In this document: positions 24,699-32,994 of the stretch, piece after piece
How positions within the stretch are numbered: position 1 is the first letter of the stretch
How the letters are laid out: the number at the start of each line of letters is the position of its first letter
NCBI RefSeq assembly: GCF_009909185.1
Contig: NZ_JAAAMV010000022.1
Location: 1-64,000 of the forward strand
Reading direction: 5' to 3'
DNA length: 64,000 nt
DNA from: Paenibacillus glycinis
GTDB lineage: Bacteria; Bacillota; Bacilli; Paenibacillales; Paenibacillaceae
Made by a program: the position numbers and the translations under genes
Notes under the pieces: model-generated
What the model was told of the DNA's origin: nothing
Seen by the model: the letters and a program-made list of their open reading frames with translations, nothing else
Databases searched by the model: none

Positions 24699-25775
24699 AT
24701 GTCCGGGGAAGGGCTCCCTACGCGCAAAATAACGATTGATGAGGACGATCTGCGGCGCCTCCAGGCCGACGTCTGGAGCAATGAATTCGCGCCCGTGAAG
24801 CTGGAAATGGACGGCAAGACGATGGATGCGCAGCTGCGGTTTCGCGGCGGCCACACGCGGAATTACCCGAAGAAATCCTACGAGATCCATTACGGGACCA
24901 ACGGGATTCTTCATTGGAATGCCGAATTCGACGATCCGTCCATGATCCGCAACGCGTTGTCCTTTCAATTCTTCAATATGATGGGGGTTCCGTCGCCGCG
25001 CACGAAGCATATGTGGCTGGAATGGAACGGGTATCCCCACGGTGTATACCTGGAGATCGAGTCGGTCGACACGGCCTTCTTCCGCAGGCGGAACATCGGC
25101 TCGCGGGCGCTTATCTACGCCGTCAACGACAAAGCGAATTTCAGCCTCATCGATCCCGATACCGAGCAAATCAAGGAGTCGCTTGTCGAGGGCTACCGCG
25201 TCATGAACGGCAACGTAACCAAAACCGAGCGCCGGCTGGTCCGTTTCGTGCGCAACGTCAACCGCCTGCCGAGAAAATCGCTCCGTGCCTTCATGGCCAA
25301 GCGGCTGGACATCGCCGTTTATTTGAAATGGCTTGCCGGTGCCGTGCTGACGGGGAATTACGACGGTTTTGACCAGAACTACGCGCTCTACGAGCATACC
25401 TCGACGGGGAAATATCGGATTATTCCTTGGGACTACGAGGGAACGTGGGGGAGGAACTGCTACGGCAGGCTTTGCGGCAGCGACTTGGTGGACGTAAAGG
25501 GCTATAACGCGTTGACGCGCAAGGTGCTTTCTTATAAAACTTGCCGGCAGGCTTACCGGAAAATCCTCGCCAAGCTGCTCGAAAGCAAGTTTACCTTGAG
25601 CGCCATCGAACCCGTGATCGAAGGCTTGTACGAGCAAATCACCCCCGCCATCCGGGATGATTTCACGCGAAAATGGCCCTTTCGCTCTTTCGAGGAGGAG
25701 CCGGAATTGTTTCGCAGCTACATCCAGGAGCGCAGGGCCATCGTGATGGAAGAATTGAAAACTTGGCGGGATTAA
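24699..25775 (+). CDS. cotH: CotH-family spore coat protein kinase
   Basis: A 358-residue protein of the CotH family, atypical kinases that phosphorylate serines of coat proteins (CotB and CotG in Bacillus subtilis). LRFRGGHTRNYPKKSYEIHY (47-66) carries the conserved Lys, and the glutamate region is VYLEIESVDTAFF (116-128). The catalytic block is TGNYDGFDQN with Asp222 and Asn227, and the metal site is PWDYEGTWG with Asp245 and Glu247. All key positions appear intact. AAGGAG lies ten bases before the ATG. The neighbours, a Ser/Lys-tailed CotB-like protein and a Gly-Ser-Arg protein, are its probable substrates. That is inference. Confidence 0.88.
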   Translation: MSGEGLPTRKITIDEDDLRRLQADVWSNEFAPVKLEMDGKTMDAQLRFRGGHTRNYPKKSYEIHYGTNGILHWNAEFDDPSMIRNALSFQFFNMMGVPSPRTKHMWLEWNGYPHGVYLEIESVDTAFFRRRNIGSRALIYAVNDKANFSLIDPDTEQIKESLVEGYRVMNGNVTKTERRLVRFVRNVNRLPRKSLRAFMAKRLDIAVYLKWLAGAVLTGNYDGFDQNYALYEHTSTGKYRIIPWDYEGTWGRNCYGRLCGSDLVDVKGYNALTRKVLSYKTCRQAYRKILAKLLESKFTLSAIEPVIEGLYEQITPAIRDDFTRKWPFRSFEEEPELFRSYIQERRAIVMEELKTWRD

Positions 25776-25802
25776 AGCGCGGCACAGGTCTGCCGCGAGT
25801 GC

Positions 25803-26720
25803 TTAGAACAATCCCATACTTAAATAACGCTCGCCGCTGTCCGGCGCGATGCAGAGCACGCGCCCGCCTTCTCCGATTCGGCGGGCCTGCATCATGGCCG
25901 CCCAGACGGATGCGCCGGACGAAGGTCCGAGCAGCAGTCCTTCCTCGCGGGCGAGCCGCCGCATCGTGTCCACCGCCGCATCGTCCGCGACCGGCACGAT
26001 CTCGTCGTAGACGGACGTATTCAGAATCTTCGGCACGAATCCCGGACTCGTGCCGACCAGCTTATGCGGTCCCGGCTTCCCGCCGGACAATACCGGAGAT
26101 CCGAGGGGTTCGACGACCGCGACGTACAAGCCGGGCAGCGCGGCCTTCAGCGTCTCGCCCGTTCCCGTGATCGTGCCGCCGGTCCCGGCGGAGGCGACGA
26201 AGACATCCAATCGCCCGTCCGTCTGACGGAGTATTTCCTGCGCCGTCGTCACCCGATGGATATCCGGGTTCGCTTCGTTCTCGAACTGGTTCGGGATGTA
26301 GCTGCCCGGCCGCTCCGCTTGGAGCTCCATGGCTCTTCGGATCGCGCCCGGCATCCGTTCCGCGGCCGGCGTCAGCTCGACCTCGGCGCCGTATGCCTTC
26401 AGCAGTCCGATGCGTTCCTTGGTCATGTTATCGGGCATGACGAGAATCAGCTTGTAGCCTCTCGCCGCCGCGTTCATGGCAAGTCCGATGCCCGTATTGC
26501 CGCTAGTCGGCTCGATGATGGTCGCTCCCGGCGCCAGCGCTCCTTGCGCTTCACCGGCCGCGATCAGCGCGAACGCCGCCCGGTCCTTCACGCTGCCGCT
26601 CGGATTGAACCGTTCCAGCTTCACCAATACCTCCGCCGAGCCCCTCTCCTTCATGCGCGAGAGCGCCACGACCGGCGTATCTCCGATCAGCTCCGTGATA
26701 TCGTTTACGATCCGGGGCAT
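25803..26720 (-). CDS. cysK: Cysteine synthase A (O-acetylserine sulfhydrylase)
   Basis: This 305-residue fold-type II PLP enzyme makes cysteine from O-acetylserine and sulfide. The PLP lysine is in NPSGSVKDRAA (about 39-49), the substrate loop is EPTSGNTGIGLA (about 69-80) and the phosphate-binding loop is SAGTGGTITGTG (about 175-186). Length is normal. GGAGGAGG precedes the ATG. It follows the MFS gene after 16 bases and is probably co-transcribed with it. No T-box or S-box is seen. Because of family overlap, a related beta-replacement enzyme is a minor alternative. Confidence 0.9.
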   Translation of the reverse strand: MPRIVNDITELIGDTPVVALSRMKERGSAEVLVKLERFNPSGSVKDRAAFALIAAGEAQGALAPGATIIEPTSGNTGIGLAMNAAARGYKLILVMPDNMTKERIGLLKAYGAEVELTPAAERMPGAIRRAMELQAERPGSYIPNQFENEANPDIHRVTTAQEILRQTDGRLDVFVASAGTGGTITGTGETLKAALPGLYVAVVEPLGSPVLSGGKPGPHKLVGTSPGFVPKILNTSVYDEIVPVADDAAVDTMRRLAREEGLLLGPSSGASVWAAMMQARRIGEGGRVLCIAPDSGERYLSMGLF

Positions 26721-26736
26721 GGTTTCTCCTCCTCCG

Positions 26737-28074
26737 CTATCCGCCTCGTGTCGAGGTTTCTTTCCTTCCTTCCGCGGCCTTTCCCAGCAGACCGCGCATC
26801 AACCACCAACCTAGAATCGGAAACGCGCCTACCGCGAGCATCAGTCCGGGCACGATGTAATCCGATTGCTCCATATAAGGAAGCACCAGCAAATACGCGG
26901 CGACGCCGACCATCCGGCCGGCCGTTAAGCCAGCCTCGCGCAAAATGACGAATTCTTCGCGCTGCTTGGCGCTGTCCTCCGTGCTGCCGATCAGGTCGAA
27001 GACCGTCGACGTCATCGGCAGGACGTACAGCGGCATGAATAACGCGGTCCCGATGCCGAACGCGAGCAGCGTCCGATAGGACAACGGCCAGAACAGCGGC
27101 GCGATGACCGCCGTGACCGCGACCGCCCCGATCAGCATCGCGGCCCGCCTGCGCCGCGGCTTCAGCAGGCGCCCGACCAGCCAGAAGCCGACAAGGCCCA
27201 CGAGCGAGGTGATCAGCGAAAAGTTGCCGAGCTTGCCCTCGTTCTTCGTCGCCAGAAAGACAAGCAAACCCACAAAAAACATGTACACGCCTTCGCGCAC
27301 GCCTTGGCAGACGATGGCGGGAACGGCGTACCGCCACGGGTTGCCCCGCTCGCGCAGCTGCCGTATGCCGTGCAGCCACTCGTACGTGCCGGTCGACTTG
27401 CGCTTCTTCAGCCAGAAGCTGAGCACGACCGCGACCGAGAAGATTACCGCGGACACCGTGAAAATAATATGGTAGCCGCGTTCTCCCTTGCTCATCGTAA
27501 TGAGCCATCCGGAGATCCATGGCGCCACGATGCCCGCGCCCGAACCGAGCAGCCCCGCCCAACCGTTGAAGCGGTCGCGGTTGCCGGGCTCCGTCACCTC
27601 GAAATAGACGACGTTGAACGCGAGCCAAAAAAAACCGTTCCCCATGCCGATCATGATGCCGAGCGGTACCGCGTAATCGACCGAGGATTCGCCCAGCAGC
27701 AGCACGACGAAATAGAACAAGCCGGACAGCGCCACGCCGAGCCGGAGACTGTTCATTTTATTGTGTTCCTTGACCCATTTGCCCGCCAGCCAGAACGTAA
27801 GCCCGCTCACGAGGAACTGCGTGAAGTTGAACCAGCCGACGAGCGCGAAGGATTGACTCGTCTTCCATAAATAGATCGGCAAAAACGTGCCCGACAGCGC
27901 GTTGGCCGTGCCCAGCATGGCCTGAACGGCCAGCAGCAGCACGGCTTGTCCATCGAGCGTGCGGGTCGTATAGTCGCGCGTTCCTCCGCCTTCGTTCGAA
28001 ACGGTCCGAAGTCCGGCGGAGCCGGCTTTGCCGGCATGCCGGCGCTTATGCGCCGTATTTCTGCCTTGCTCCAA
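26737..28074 (-). CDS. Major facilitator superfamily transporter
   Basis: A 445-residue membrane protein with about 12 spans after a basic cytoplasmic N-terminus of about 40 residues. Loop 2-3 reads WLAGKWVKEHNKMNSLRLG, and a long basic loop between spans 6 and 7 (KKRKSTGTYEWLHGIRQLRE) is typical of MFS proteins. The substrate is unknown. The pairing with cysK does not prove a role in sulfur metabolism. The TTG start at 28074 has AGGAGGG seven bases upstream. Confidence 0.8.
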   Translation of the reverse strand: MEQGRNTAHKRRHAGKAGSAGLRTVSNEGGGTRDYTTRTLDGQAVLLLAVQAMLGTANALSGTFLPIYLWKTSQSFALVGWFNFTQFLVSGLTFWLAGKWVKEHNKMNSLRLGVALSGLFYFVVLLLGESSVDYAVPLGIMIGMGNGFFWLAFNVVYFEVTEPGNRDRFNGWAGLLGSGAGIVAPWISGWLITMSKGERGYHIIFTVSAVIFSVAVVLSFWLKKRKSTGTYEWLHGIRQLRERGNPWRYAVPAIVCQGVREGVYMFFVGLLVFLATKNEGKLGNFSLITSLVGLVGFWLVGRLLKPRRRRAAMLIGAVAVTAVIAPLFWPLSYRTLLAFGIGTALFMPLYVLPMTSTVFDLIGSTEDSAKQREEFVILREAGLTAGRMVGVAAYLLVLPYMEQSDYIVPGLMLAVGAFPILGWWLMRGLLGKAAEGRKETSTRGG

Positions 28075-28184
28075 GCGGCATCCCTCCTGCTAAGGCGATT
28101 GGTTTGCGTTCGCCGACGGAGCTTGATTGTCGGGGAATGCAGCAATCGCCTGCTTCAGCTAGGCGTAAGATGCCCTCAAGCGTG

Positions 28185-28200
28185 AGCCGGCATGCCGGCT
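28185..28200. repeat. 16-bp perfect palindrome between the MFS and zinc-ribbon genes
   Basis: AGCCGGCATGCCGGCT is fully palindromic and followed by TTCCCTATTTTC. The same core GCCGGCATGCCGGC also appears inside the MFS gene near 28032-28045. It may act as a weak terminator between the two same-strand transcription units, but the T-run is imperfect. Confidence 0.35.
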
Positions 28201-28237
28201 TTCCCTATTTTCAATAACTTGCCAATCCTGCGACCGC

Positions 28238-28795
28238 TTAATGCTCCGAATCGGACTCGGTCAGCACCTGCACCAGCCGTTCCTGGTCATGAACCGACAG
28301 CCGGTTCTCCGTATGGAAGCACGACGGGCATACGTACAGGACCAGCGCGAACGGCGTCTCGACGACCGGCGCGCCCAGGGCGGCGGGAATTCTCGGCTTG
28401 AAATGGTCGCCGGTCACGATGTGCGTGCCGGCTTCCAGCATCAGCTCGCGGCAGGATGGGCATTCCGGCGCCTCGAGCTGGTCTTCCAGCACCCGCTCCA
28501 TCGTCCCGTCCATCGCCATCCGGCGGCTGTTGTATTCCACGAAATCCGTCATGTCGTCGGGACCGTTCGCTTTCCAGCCGGTCTCTTCCTCTTCTTCCTC
28601 TTCGTCCGCTCCGCGTACCGGTTCGTCCTCGTCCTCGTTCAAATCCAATTGCAGCGTCCGATAACCCGACAGCTCGTTCTCGCAATGCGGACAGTAGCGT
28701 TCGGGTCCGATTTCCTCGTCCCAGACGATCTCCGTCTGGCACCATGGGCAAATGACCGGCCCGTCCTGCTCGTGTTGATGCTGTTGATCGCTCAT
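28238..28795 (-). CDS. Zinc-ribbon protein of unknown function
   Basis: A 185-residue cytoplasmic protein with two cysteine pairs near the N-terminus, CPWC (about 16-19) and CPHC (about 35-38), and two more near 112-115 (CPSC) and 156-159 (CPSC). They suggest two structural zinc sites. A very acidic linker (DEEEEEEET) follows the first. I do not recognise the family. It is the last gene of a probable mutS2-DUF350-small ORF operon. The ATG has GAGGAGAG about eight bases upstream. Confidence 0.65.
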   Translation of the reverse strand: MSDQQHQHEQDGPVICPWCQTEIVWDEEIGPERYCPHCENELSGYRTLQLDLNEDEDEPVRGADEEEEEEETGWKANGPDDMTDFVEYNSRRMAMDGTMERVLEDQLEAPECPSCRELMLEAGTHIVTGDHFKPRIPAALGAPVVETPFALVLYVCPSCFHTENRLSVHDQERLVQVLTESDSEH

Positions 28796-28823
28796 GCAGC
28801 TTCTCTCCTCGTTCCCGTATTAG

Positions 28824-28901
28824 CTATTGCATCAAATAATAGACTCCGAATATCACGAACAGCGCAGCCAGCGCGAACAGCGTTCCCCATAAATATTTCA
28901 T
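28824..28901 (-). CDS. 25-residue single-span membrane peptide
   Basis: The ORF encodes a short N-terminal MKYLW and one hydrophobic helix (GTLFALAALFVIFGVYYLMQ). GGGGGA lies upstream at a rather long distance. It fits neatly between the DUF350 gene and the zinc-ribbon gene on the same strand, which supports it as a real small membrane protein, but it could be spurious. Confidence 0.45.
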   Translation of the reverse strand: MKYLWGTLFALAALFVIFGVYYLMQ

Positions 28902-28937
28902 TCGTGCAGCAATCCCCCATATGGTGTACATAACCGC

Positions 28938-29357
28938 TTATGCGATCGTAGCGCCGATGACGTACGACAGCGAGATGGATATGATCATCGCGATAAAGCC
29001 GACCGCGCGGTTGTCGTTCTGGATCTCGTCGTCGATCCGGAACACCGGCGTCAGAAATTCGAACAAAAAATAAGCCGCCAACAAGAGGGCGTAGCCGAAC
29101 ACCGCCCAGACCATGCTTTGATAGACCGTCTCGTTGGCCTCGATGGAGAAGCGGAATAGATTGCAGATCCCGAAAATCTTGCCGCCGGTCGCCATCGCCA
29201 CGGCCAAATTGCCCTTCTTGATTTCCTGCCAGCATTTATAGCGGGTGACCAGTTCGAAAACATATAAGAAGATCAGCAGCGCCAGCACCGCAACCGAAAC
29301 GTACGCCAGCGATGCCGCGAAGGTATTGCTCAGCAATTGGTCGACTTCCGTATCCAT
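28938..29357 (-). CDS. DUF350 family membrane protein
   Basis: A 139-residue protein with four hydrophobic segments (about 15-36, 50-70, 80-103 and 115-137) and the conserved loop between the first two, YKCWQEIKKGNLAVAMATGG, that marks DUF350/UPF0719 proteins. Function is unknown; members of this kind are often found with envelope-stress genes. It starts 17 bases after the mutS2 stop, so both are likely in one operon. Confidence 0.85.
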   Translation of the reverse strand: MDTEVDQLLSNTFAASLAYVSVAVLALLIFLYVFELVTRYKCWQEIKKGNLAVAMATGGKIFGICNLFRFSIEANETVYQSMVWAVFGYALLLAAYFLFEFLTPVFRIDDEIQNDNRAVGFIAMIISISLSYVIGATIA

Positions 29358-29374
29358 CCCGAGGCCCCATCTCC

Positions 29375-31738
29375 TTACTTCAGTTCAGCGACGGTCACGC
29401 CGGAACCGCCTTCGCCGTATTTCCCCAGACGGTAGCTTTTCACGTGCTTGTGCCTGCGCAGAAAATCGCTGATGCCGGTACGAAGCACGCCCGTGCCGTT
29501 GCCGTGAATGATGAAGACTTGACCGAAGCCGGCAAGGAACGACTCGTCGAGGAACCGGTCCACTTCCAGCATCGCTTCCTCCAGGTTTGAGCCGCGCAGG
29601 TCGAGCTCCGAGCGCACGTTCTCGTCGCGCGTGCGCTTCAGGCTCGCGGCCAGCTTCGGCTGCTGCGTCTTGCCCGTCTCGGCGCGCTTGACCAATTCCA
29701 GATCGGCGATGGCCACCTTCATCTTCAGGATGCCGAGCTGCACGACCGCTTCGCTGCCTGTTCGCTCCACCACATGGCCGCGTTGGCCAAGGCTGTACAC
29801 CATGACCTCGTCGCCGTTCTCGATTTCCTGCGGCTTCGCGGCCATTGCTTTGCTCTTCGCCGCCTTGCGGGCTTCCGGCGTCGCTTCGTCCAATCTGCGG
29901 CGGGCTTCCGTCAGCTTATGGTCCTTGACGGCCGCGCCTTCCTCCTGCGCGAGCTTGCGCAAGTCGGCGATGATGTCTTCCGCTTCGCGTTTCGCCCGCA
30001 GCATCACCTCGCGCGCATCCTCCTGGGCTTTGGCGAGCAGCTTCTCGCGCTGTTCCTCGAAGCGCTGCAGCTCCGCTCCGTGGCGGGCGCGCTGCTCCTC
30101 CAATTGCTTGCGGAGCGCTTCGGCGGTCTGACGCTCGTTCTCGGCGCCGATGCGGTTTTCTTCCAAGGACGCGATCATCGTTTCCACGCGAATATCCTCT
30201 TCGCTGACTTCGCCCTTGGCGTGGTCGATAATGCTCCGCTGCAGGCCAAGCCGCTCCGCGATGGCGAAAGCGTTGCTTCGTCCCGGAACGCCGATCAGCA
30301 GCCGGTACGTCGGGCTGAGCGTCGCGACATCGAATTCCATGCTCGCGTTGATGACGCCTTTGCGATTGTACGCGTACGCCTTCAGCTCGCTGTAATGCGT
30401 CGTCGCGACGATTCGGCAGCCCAGCTTATGCATATGTTCGAGAATGGCGATGGCGAGCGCCGAGCCTTCGGCCGGGTCGGTTCCCGCGCCGAGCTCGTCG
30501 AGCAGCACGAGGCTCTTCGGCGTCATCGTCTTCAAGATTCGAATGATGTTGGTCAAATGGGAGGAGAACGTGCTCAAATTCTGCTCGATGCTTTGCTCGT
30601 CCCCGATATCGGCATACAGCGCGTCGAACACGCAGAGCTGGCTTCCTTCTTCGGCGGGCACGAACAAGCCGGACATCGCCATCAGGCTGAGCAGCCCGAT
30701 CGTCTTGAGCGATACCGTCTTACCGCCCGTATTCGGTCCCGTCACGATGATGGCCGTATAATTGTTGCCGAGCTCCACGTCGATCGGCACGACCTGCTCG
30801 CGCGGAATGAGCGGATGCCGTCCTTTGCGCAGCTTGATATAACCCCGATCGTTCATGCGGGGCTGCGATGCGCCCATGACATGGGCCAGCCTTGCCTTGG
30901 CGAAAGCGAAGTCGAGCTTGCCGAGCAAGTCCAAATCGATCATGAGGTCGTCGGCGTATTCGGCTGCCAGCGCCGTGAGCTTCTGCAGGATTTTCTCGAT
31001 CTCGCGCTCTTCGGCGAGACGCAGCTCGCGCAGTTTGTTGTTCAGCACGACGATCGCTTCCGGCTCGATGAAGAGCGTGGCGCCGGAGCCCGACTGATCG
31101 TGAATGATGCCGCCGAAATTCGAGCGGTATTCCTGCTTTACGGGAATGACGTATCGGTCGTTCCGAATCGTAATGATGGCGTCCTGCAGCATCTTCTGCA
31201 CGGAGGAAGAACGAATCATGCTCTCGAGCTTCTCGCGCACGCGGGATTCGCCCGCGCGCAGCTCGCGGCGGATGTTCGCCAGCTCGACGCTGGCGCTGTC
31301 CATCACTTCGGCTTGATCGTCGATGCATTGGAAGATGGCGTCCTCCAGCGGTTTATGCTCCGTGAGCTGCTCGGCCATCGCCGCCAGCGACGGCACCGGA
31401 TCGTCGTCGTGCAGCTGCAGCACGTGCCGCTTCACGCGGCGGCCGCCCCGAACCGTTTCGGCGATTTCCAGCAGTTCGGCCGGATTAAGCGTGCCGCCGA
31501 TCTTCGAGCGCAGCAGCGACGGCTTGATGTCCGCGATGCCGCCGAACGGCGCGCTTCCTTTCAGACGGTCGGCTTTGTACGCTTCGTCCGTCACTTGCTG
31601 CGCATGCTTGACGTTTTCCAGGTCCGGACTCGGATGAAGCGCTTCGACTTCGGCCTTGCCGAGCGCGGTCGCGGCATGCTGCGCTAATTTATATACGATT
31701 TTGGCATAATCGAGCGTGTGTAAAATTTTGCTGTCCAA
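29375..31738 (-). CDS. mutS2: Endonuclease MutS2
   Basis: A 787-residue protein of the MutS2 family, which acts on branched DNA and, in Bacillus, on collided ribosomes. The clamp and lever helices cover about residues 1-300. The ATPase domain has Walker A GPNTGGKT at about 335, Walker B LVLLDELGAGTDP at about 410 and a coiled-coil region at about 520-640. The C-terminal Smr nuclease domain shows LDLRGSNLEEAMLEVDRFLD, the catalytic-type HGNGTGVLR and GEGGSGVTVAEL. The TTG start has GAGGAG upstream. In Bacillus subtilis mutS2 follows yshB and polX in the zapA operon. Here those genes are absent between zapA and mutS2. Confidence 0.95.
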   Translation of the reverse strand: MDSKILHTLDYAKIVYKLAQHAATALGKAEVEALHPSPDLENVKHAQQVTDEAYKADRLKGSAPFGGIADIKPSLLRSKIGGTLNPAELLEIAETVRGGRRVKRHVLQLHDDDPVPSLAAMAEQLTEHKPLEDAIFQCIDDQAEVMDSASVELANIRRELRAGESRVREKLESMIRSSSVQKMLQDAIITIRNDRYVIPVKQEYRSNFGGIIHDQSGSGATLFIEPEAIVVLNNKLRELRLAEEREIEKILQKLTALAAEYADDLMIDLDLLGKLDFAFAKARLAHVMGASQPRMNDRGYIKLRKGRHPLIPREQVVPIDVELGNNYTAIIVTGPNTGGKTVSLKTIGLLSLMAMSGLFVPAEEGSQLCVFDALYADIGDEQSIEQNLSTFSSHLTNIIRILKTMTPKSLVLLDELGAGTDPAEGSALAIAILEHMHKLGCRIVATTHYSELKAYAYNRKGVINASMEFDVATLSPTYRLLIGVPGRSNAFAIAERLGLQRSIIDHAKGEVSEEDIRVETMIASLEENRIGAENERQTAEALRKQLEEQRARHGAELQRFEEQREKLLAKAQEDAREVMLRAKREAEDIIADLRKLAQEEGAAVKDHKLTEARRRLDEATPEARKAAKSKAMAAKPQEIENGDEVMVYSLGQRGHVVERTGSEAVVQLGILKMKVAIADLELVKRAETGKTQQPKLAASLKRTRDENVRSELDLRGSNLEEAMLEVDRFLDESFLAGFGQVFIIHGNGTGVLRTGISDFLRRHKHVKSYRLGKYGEGGSGVTVAELK

Positions 31739-31959
31739 GCGAGCACAACTCCTCTCGTTTCCTATTATAGCCGAAGCGCAGTCCGTTCGCTACGCCGCCC
31801 GTTTCCATGAATGGCACCGCCGAAAAAGGTAACACTACATGTACACGGGAAGTATAACGCTTCTTGGATTGCCGGCTTTCGCTTCGCGGGCTCGCCGTTT
31901 GACGACGCCGAACCCTGGCCGGCCGCTTCGCCACTATACTTTACAGGAGGTTAATCGAT

Positions 31960-32322
31960 ATGCATTTTCTGGGTCATGTCGTTCGATTCATCGTATCGGC
32001 GATCGTGCTTATGATCGTAGGATACATCGTTCCTCAATTCAGCGTCGGCGGGTTCTGGAGCGCGCTGCTGCTAGCGGTCGTCATCGCCATACTTGGCTGG
32101 ATCGTAGAAGGCATTTTCGGCAAAAGGGTCACGCCGTTCGGACGCGGCATCGTCGGATTCCTGATGAGCGCGCTTGTTATCTGGCTGGCGCAGTTCATCG
32201 TCGGCGGCGTGTCGGTCACGTGGCTCGGCGCGATCCTGGCCGCGCTCGTCATCGGCATCATCGACCTGTTCATCCCGGTCAGCACGCCTTACGAAGCGGG
32301 CCGCGACAAAGACCGCGCTTAG
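31960..32322 (+). CDS. YvlD-like four-span membrane protein (phage holin 4 superfamily)
   Basis: A 120-residue protein with four hydrophobic segments (about 7-25, 32-52, 63-83, 87-109) and the family-typical layout VVRFIVSAIVLMIVGYIVPQ followed by GFWSALLLAVVIAILGWIVE. It matches the YvlD/DUF-type phage holin 4 family, which is found in membrane-stress loci, not in phages. AGGAGG precedes the ATG, with a TATACT at 31934-31939 just upstream. It reads opposite to mutS2. Confidence 0.8.
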   Translation: MHFLGHVVRFIVSAIVLMIVGYIVPQFSVGGFWSALLLAVVIAILGWIVEGIFGKRVTPFGRGIVGFLMSALVIWLAQFIVGGVSVTWLGAILAALVIGIIDLFIPVSTPYEAGRDKDRA

Positions 32323-32424
32323 CGGAATTACGGGATTCAATAGATCGTCACAGTAATTTCGTCCCGTTCGCGTTATACTGGAATTGTTTATCAATTCCAT
32401 GTAAGAGAAGGGGAGTCACGTTAC

Positions 32425-32817
32425 GTGAAAAAATTACTGTTCATGTCCATGATGCTTGCCGCTGCGATCTTCGTCTTGGCCGCATGCGGTTCGAAGTCCA
32501 CTTCCAATACCGACGGCGCTTCGAACGGCAACGTCCAGGAGACCGGCTCGGCCGCTTCCGCCAAAATCACGATCAAAGCGAAACGCTTCGAGTTCGACGA
32601 GCCCGTCTACAAAGTAAAAAAAGGCGAGCCGACCGAAATCACGCTCGTATCGGAAGACGGCGTGCACGGCGTCGAAATTCCGGATATGGACATCAAGCTC
32701 GATTCCGGCAAGCCTAAGGTCGTCACGTTCAACGACGCGGGCACGTTCGAATTCCACTGCGACATCATGTGCGGCACGGGCCATTCCAAGATGGTCGCGA
32801 AGTTCGAAGTCGAGTAG
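32425..32817 (+). CDS. Lipoprotein with CuA-type cupredoxin domain
   Basis: A 130-residue protein. The signal peptide ends in a lipobox LAAC with Cys21, so it is anchored on the outer face of the membrane, and a Ser/Asn/Thr linker follows. The cupredoxin domain (about 46-130) carries His81, Cys112, Cys116, His120 and Met123 in the pattern CDIMCGTGHSKM, the full ligand set of the CuA centre of cytochrome oxidase subunit II. No oxidase gene lies nearby, so it may be a copper-binding or electron-transfer protein. The start is GTG. A TATACT (32374-32379) could be its -10 box. It ends at a strong terminator. Confidence 0.88.
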   Translation: MKKLLFMSMMLAAAIFVLAACGSKSTSNTDGASNGNVQETGSAASAKITIKAKRFEFDEPVYKVKKGEPTEITLVSEDGVHGVEIPDMDIKLDSGKPKVVTFNDAGTFEFHCDIMCGTGHSKMVAKFEVE

Positions 32818-32844
32818 ATTTAAATCGAAACCGATTTTGCGAAC

Positions 32845-32889
32845 CGCCCGGTTCCGGCAGGCCGACTGCCCGGAAACGGGTTTTCTTTT
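32845..32889 (+). terminator. Intrinsic terminator of the cupredoxin gene
   Basis: The arms CCGGTTCCGGCAG and CTGCCCGGAAACGG pair around GCCGA and are followed by GTTTTCTTTT. Confidence 0.8.
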
Positions 32890-32907
32890 GGCCGCGTTGA
32901 GATACAG

Positions 32908-32975
32908 AAAAGGACCGCGCACCGACGGAGCGGCTTCGCTTGAAGCAGCTCGCCGTCGGGCGCTGTCCTTTTTTC
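32908..32975 (-). terminator. Terminator of the giant zapA gene, bidirectional
   Basis: AAAAGGAC-GCGC-CCGACGG pairs with CCGTCGGGCGC-GTCCTTTT around a long GC-rich loop. A-run and T-run lie on the two sides, so it can work in both directions. It lies 20 bases after the zapA stop. Confidence 0.75.
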
Positions 32976-32994
32976 ATGGTACGGCTATTCCGGG

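Noticed and set aside
29774-31687. Long open frame on the plus strand opposite mutS2
   Set aside because: Arg/His/Gln-rich with no family match, and fully inside the clear mutS2 gene. Similar antisense frames over pheT, the aminotransferases and nrdA were rejected for the same reason.
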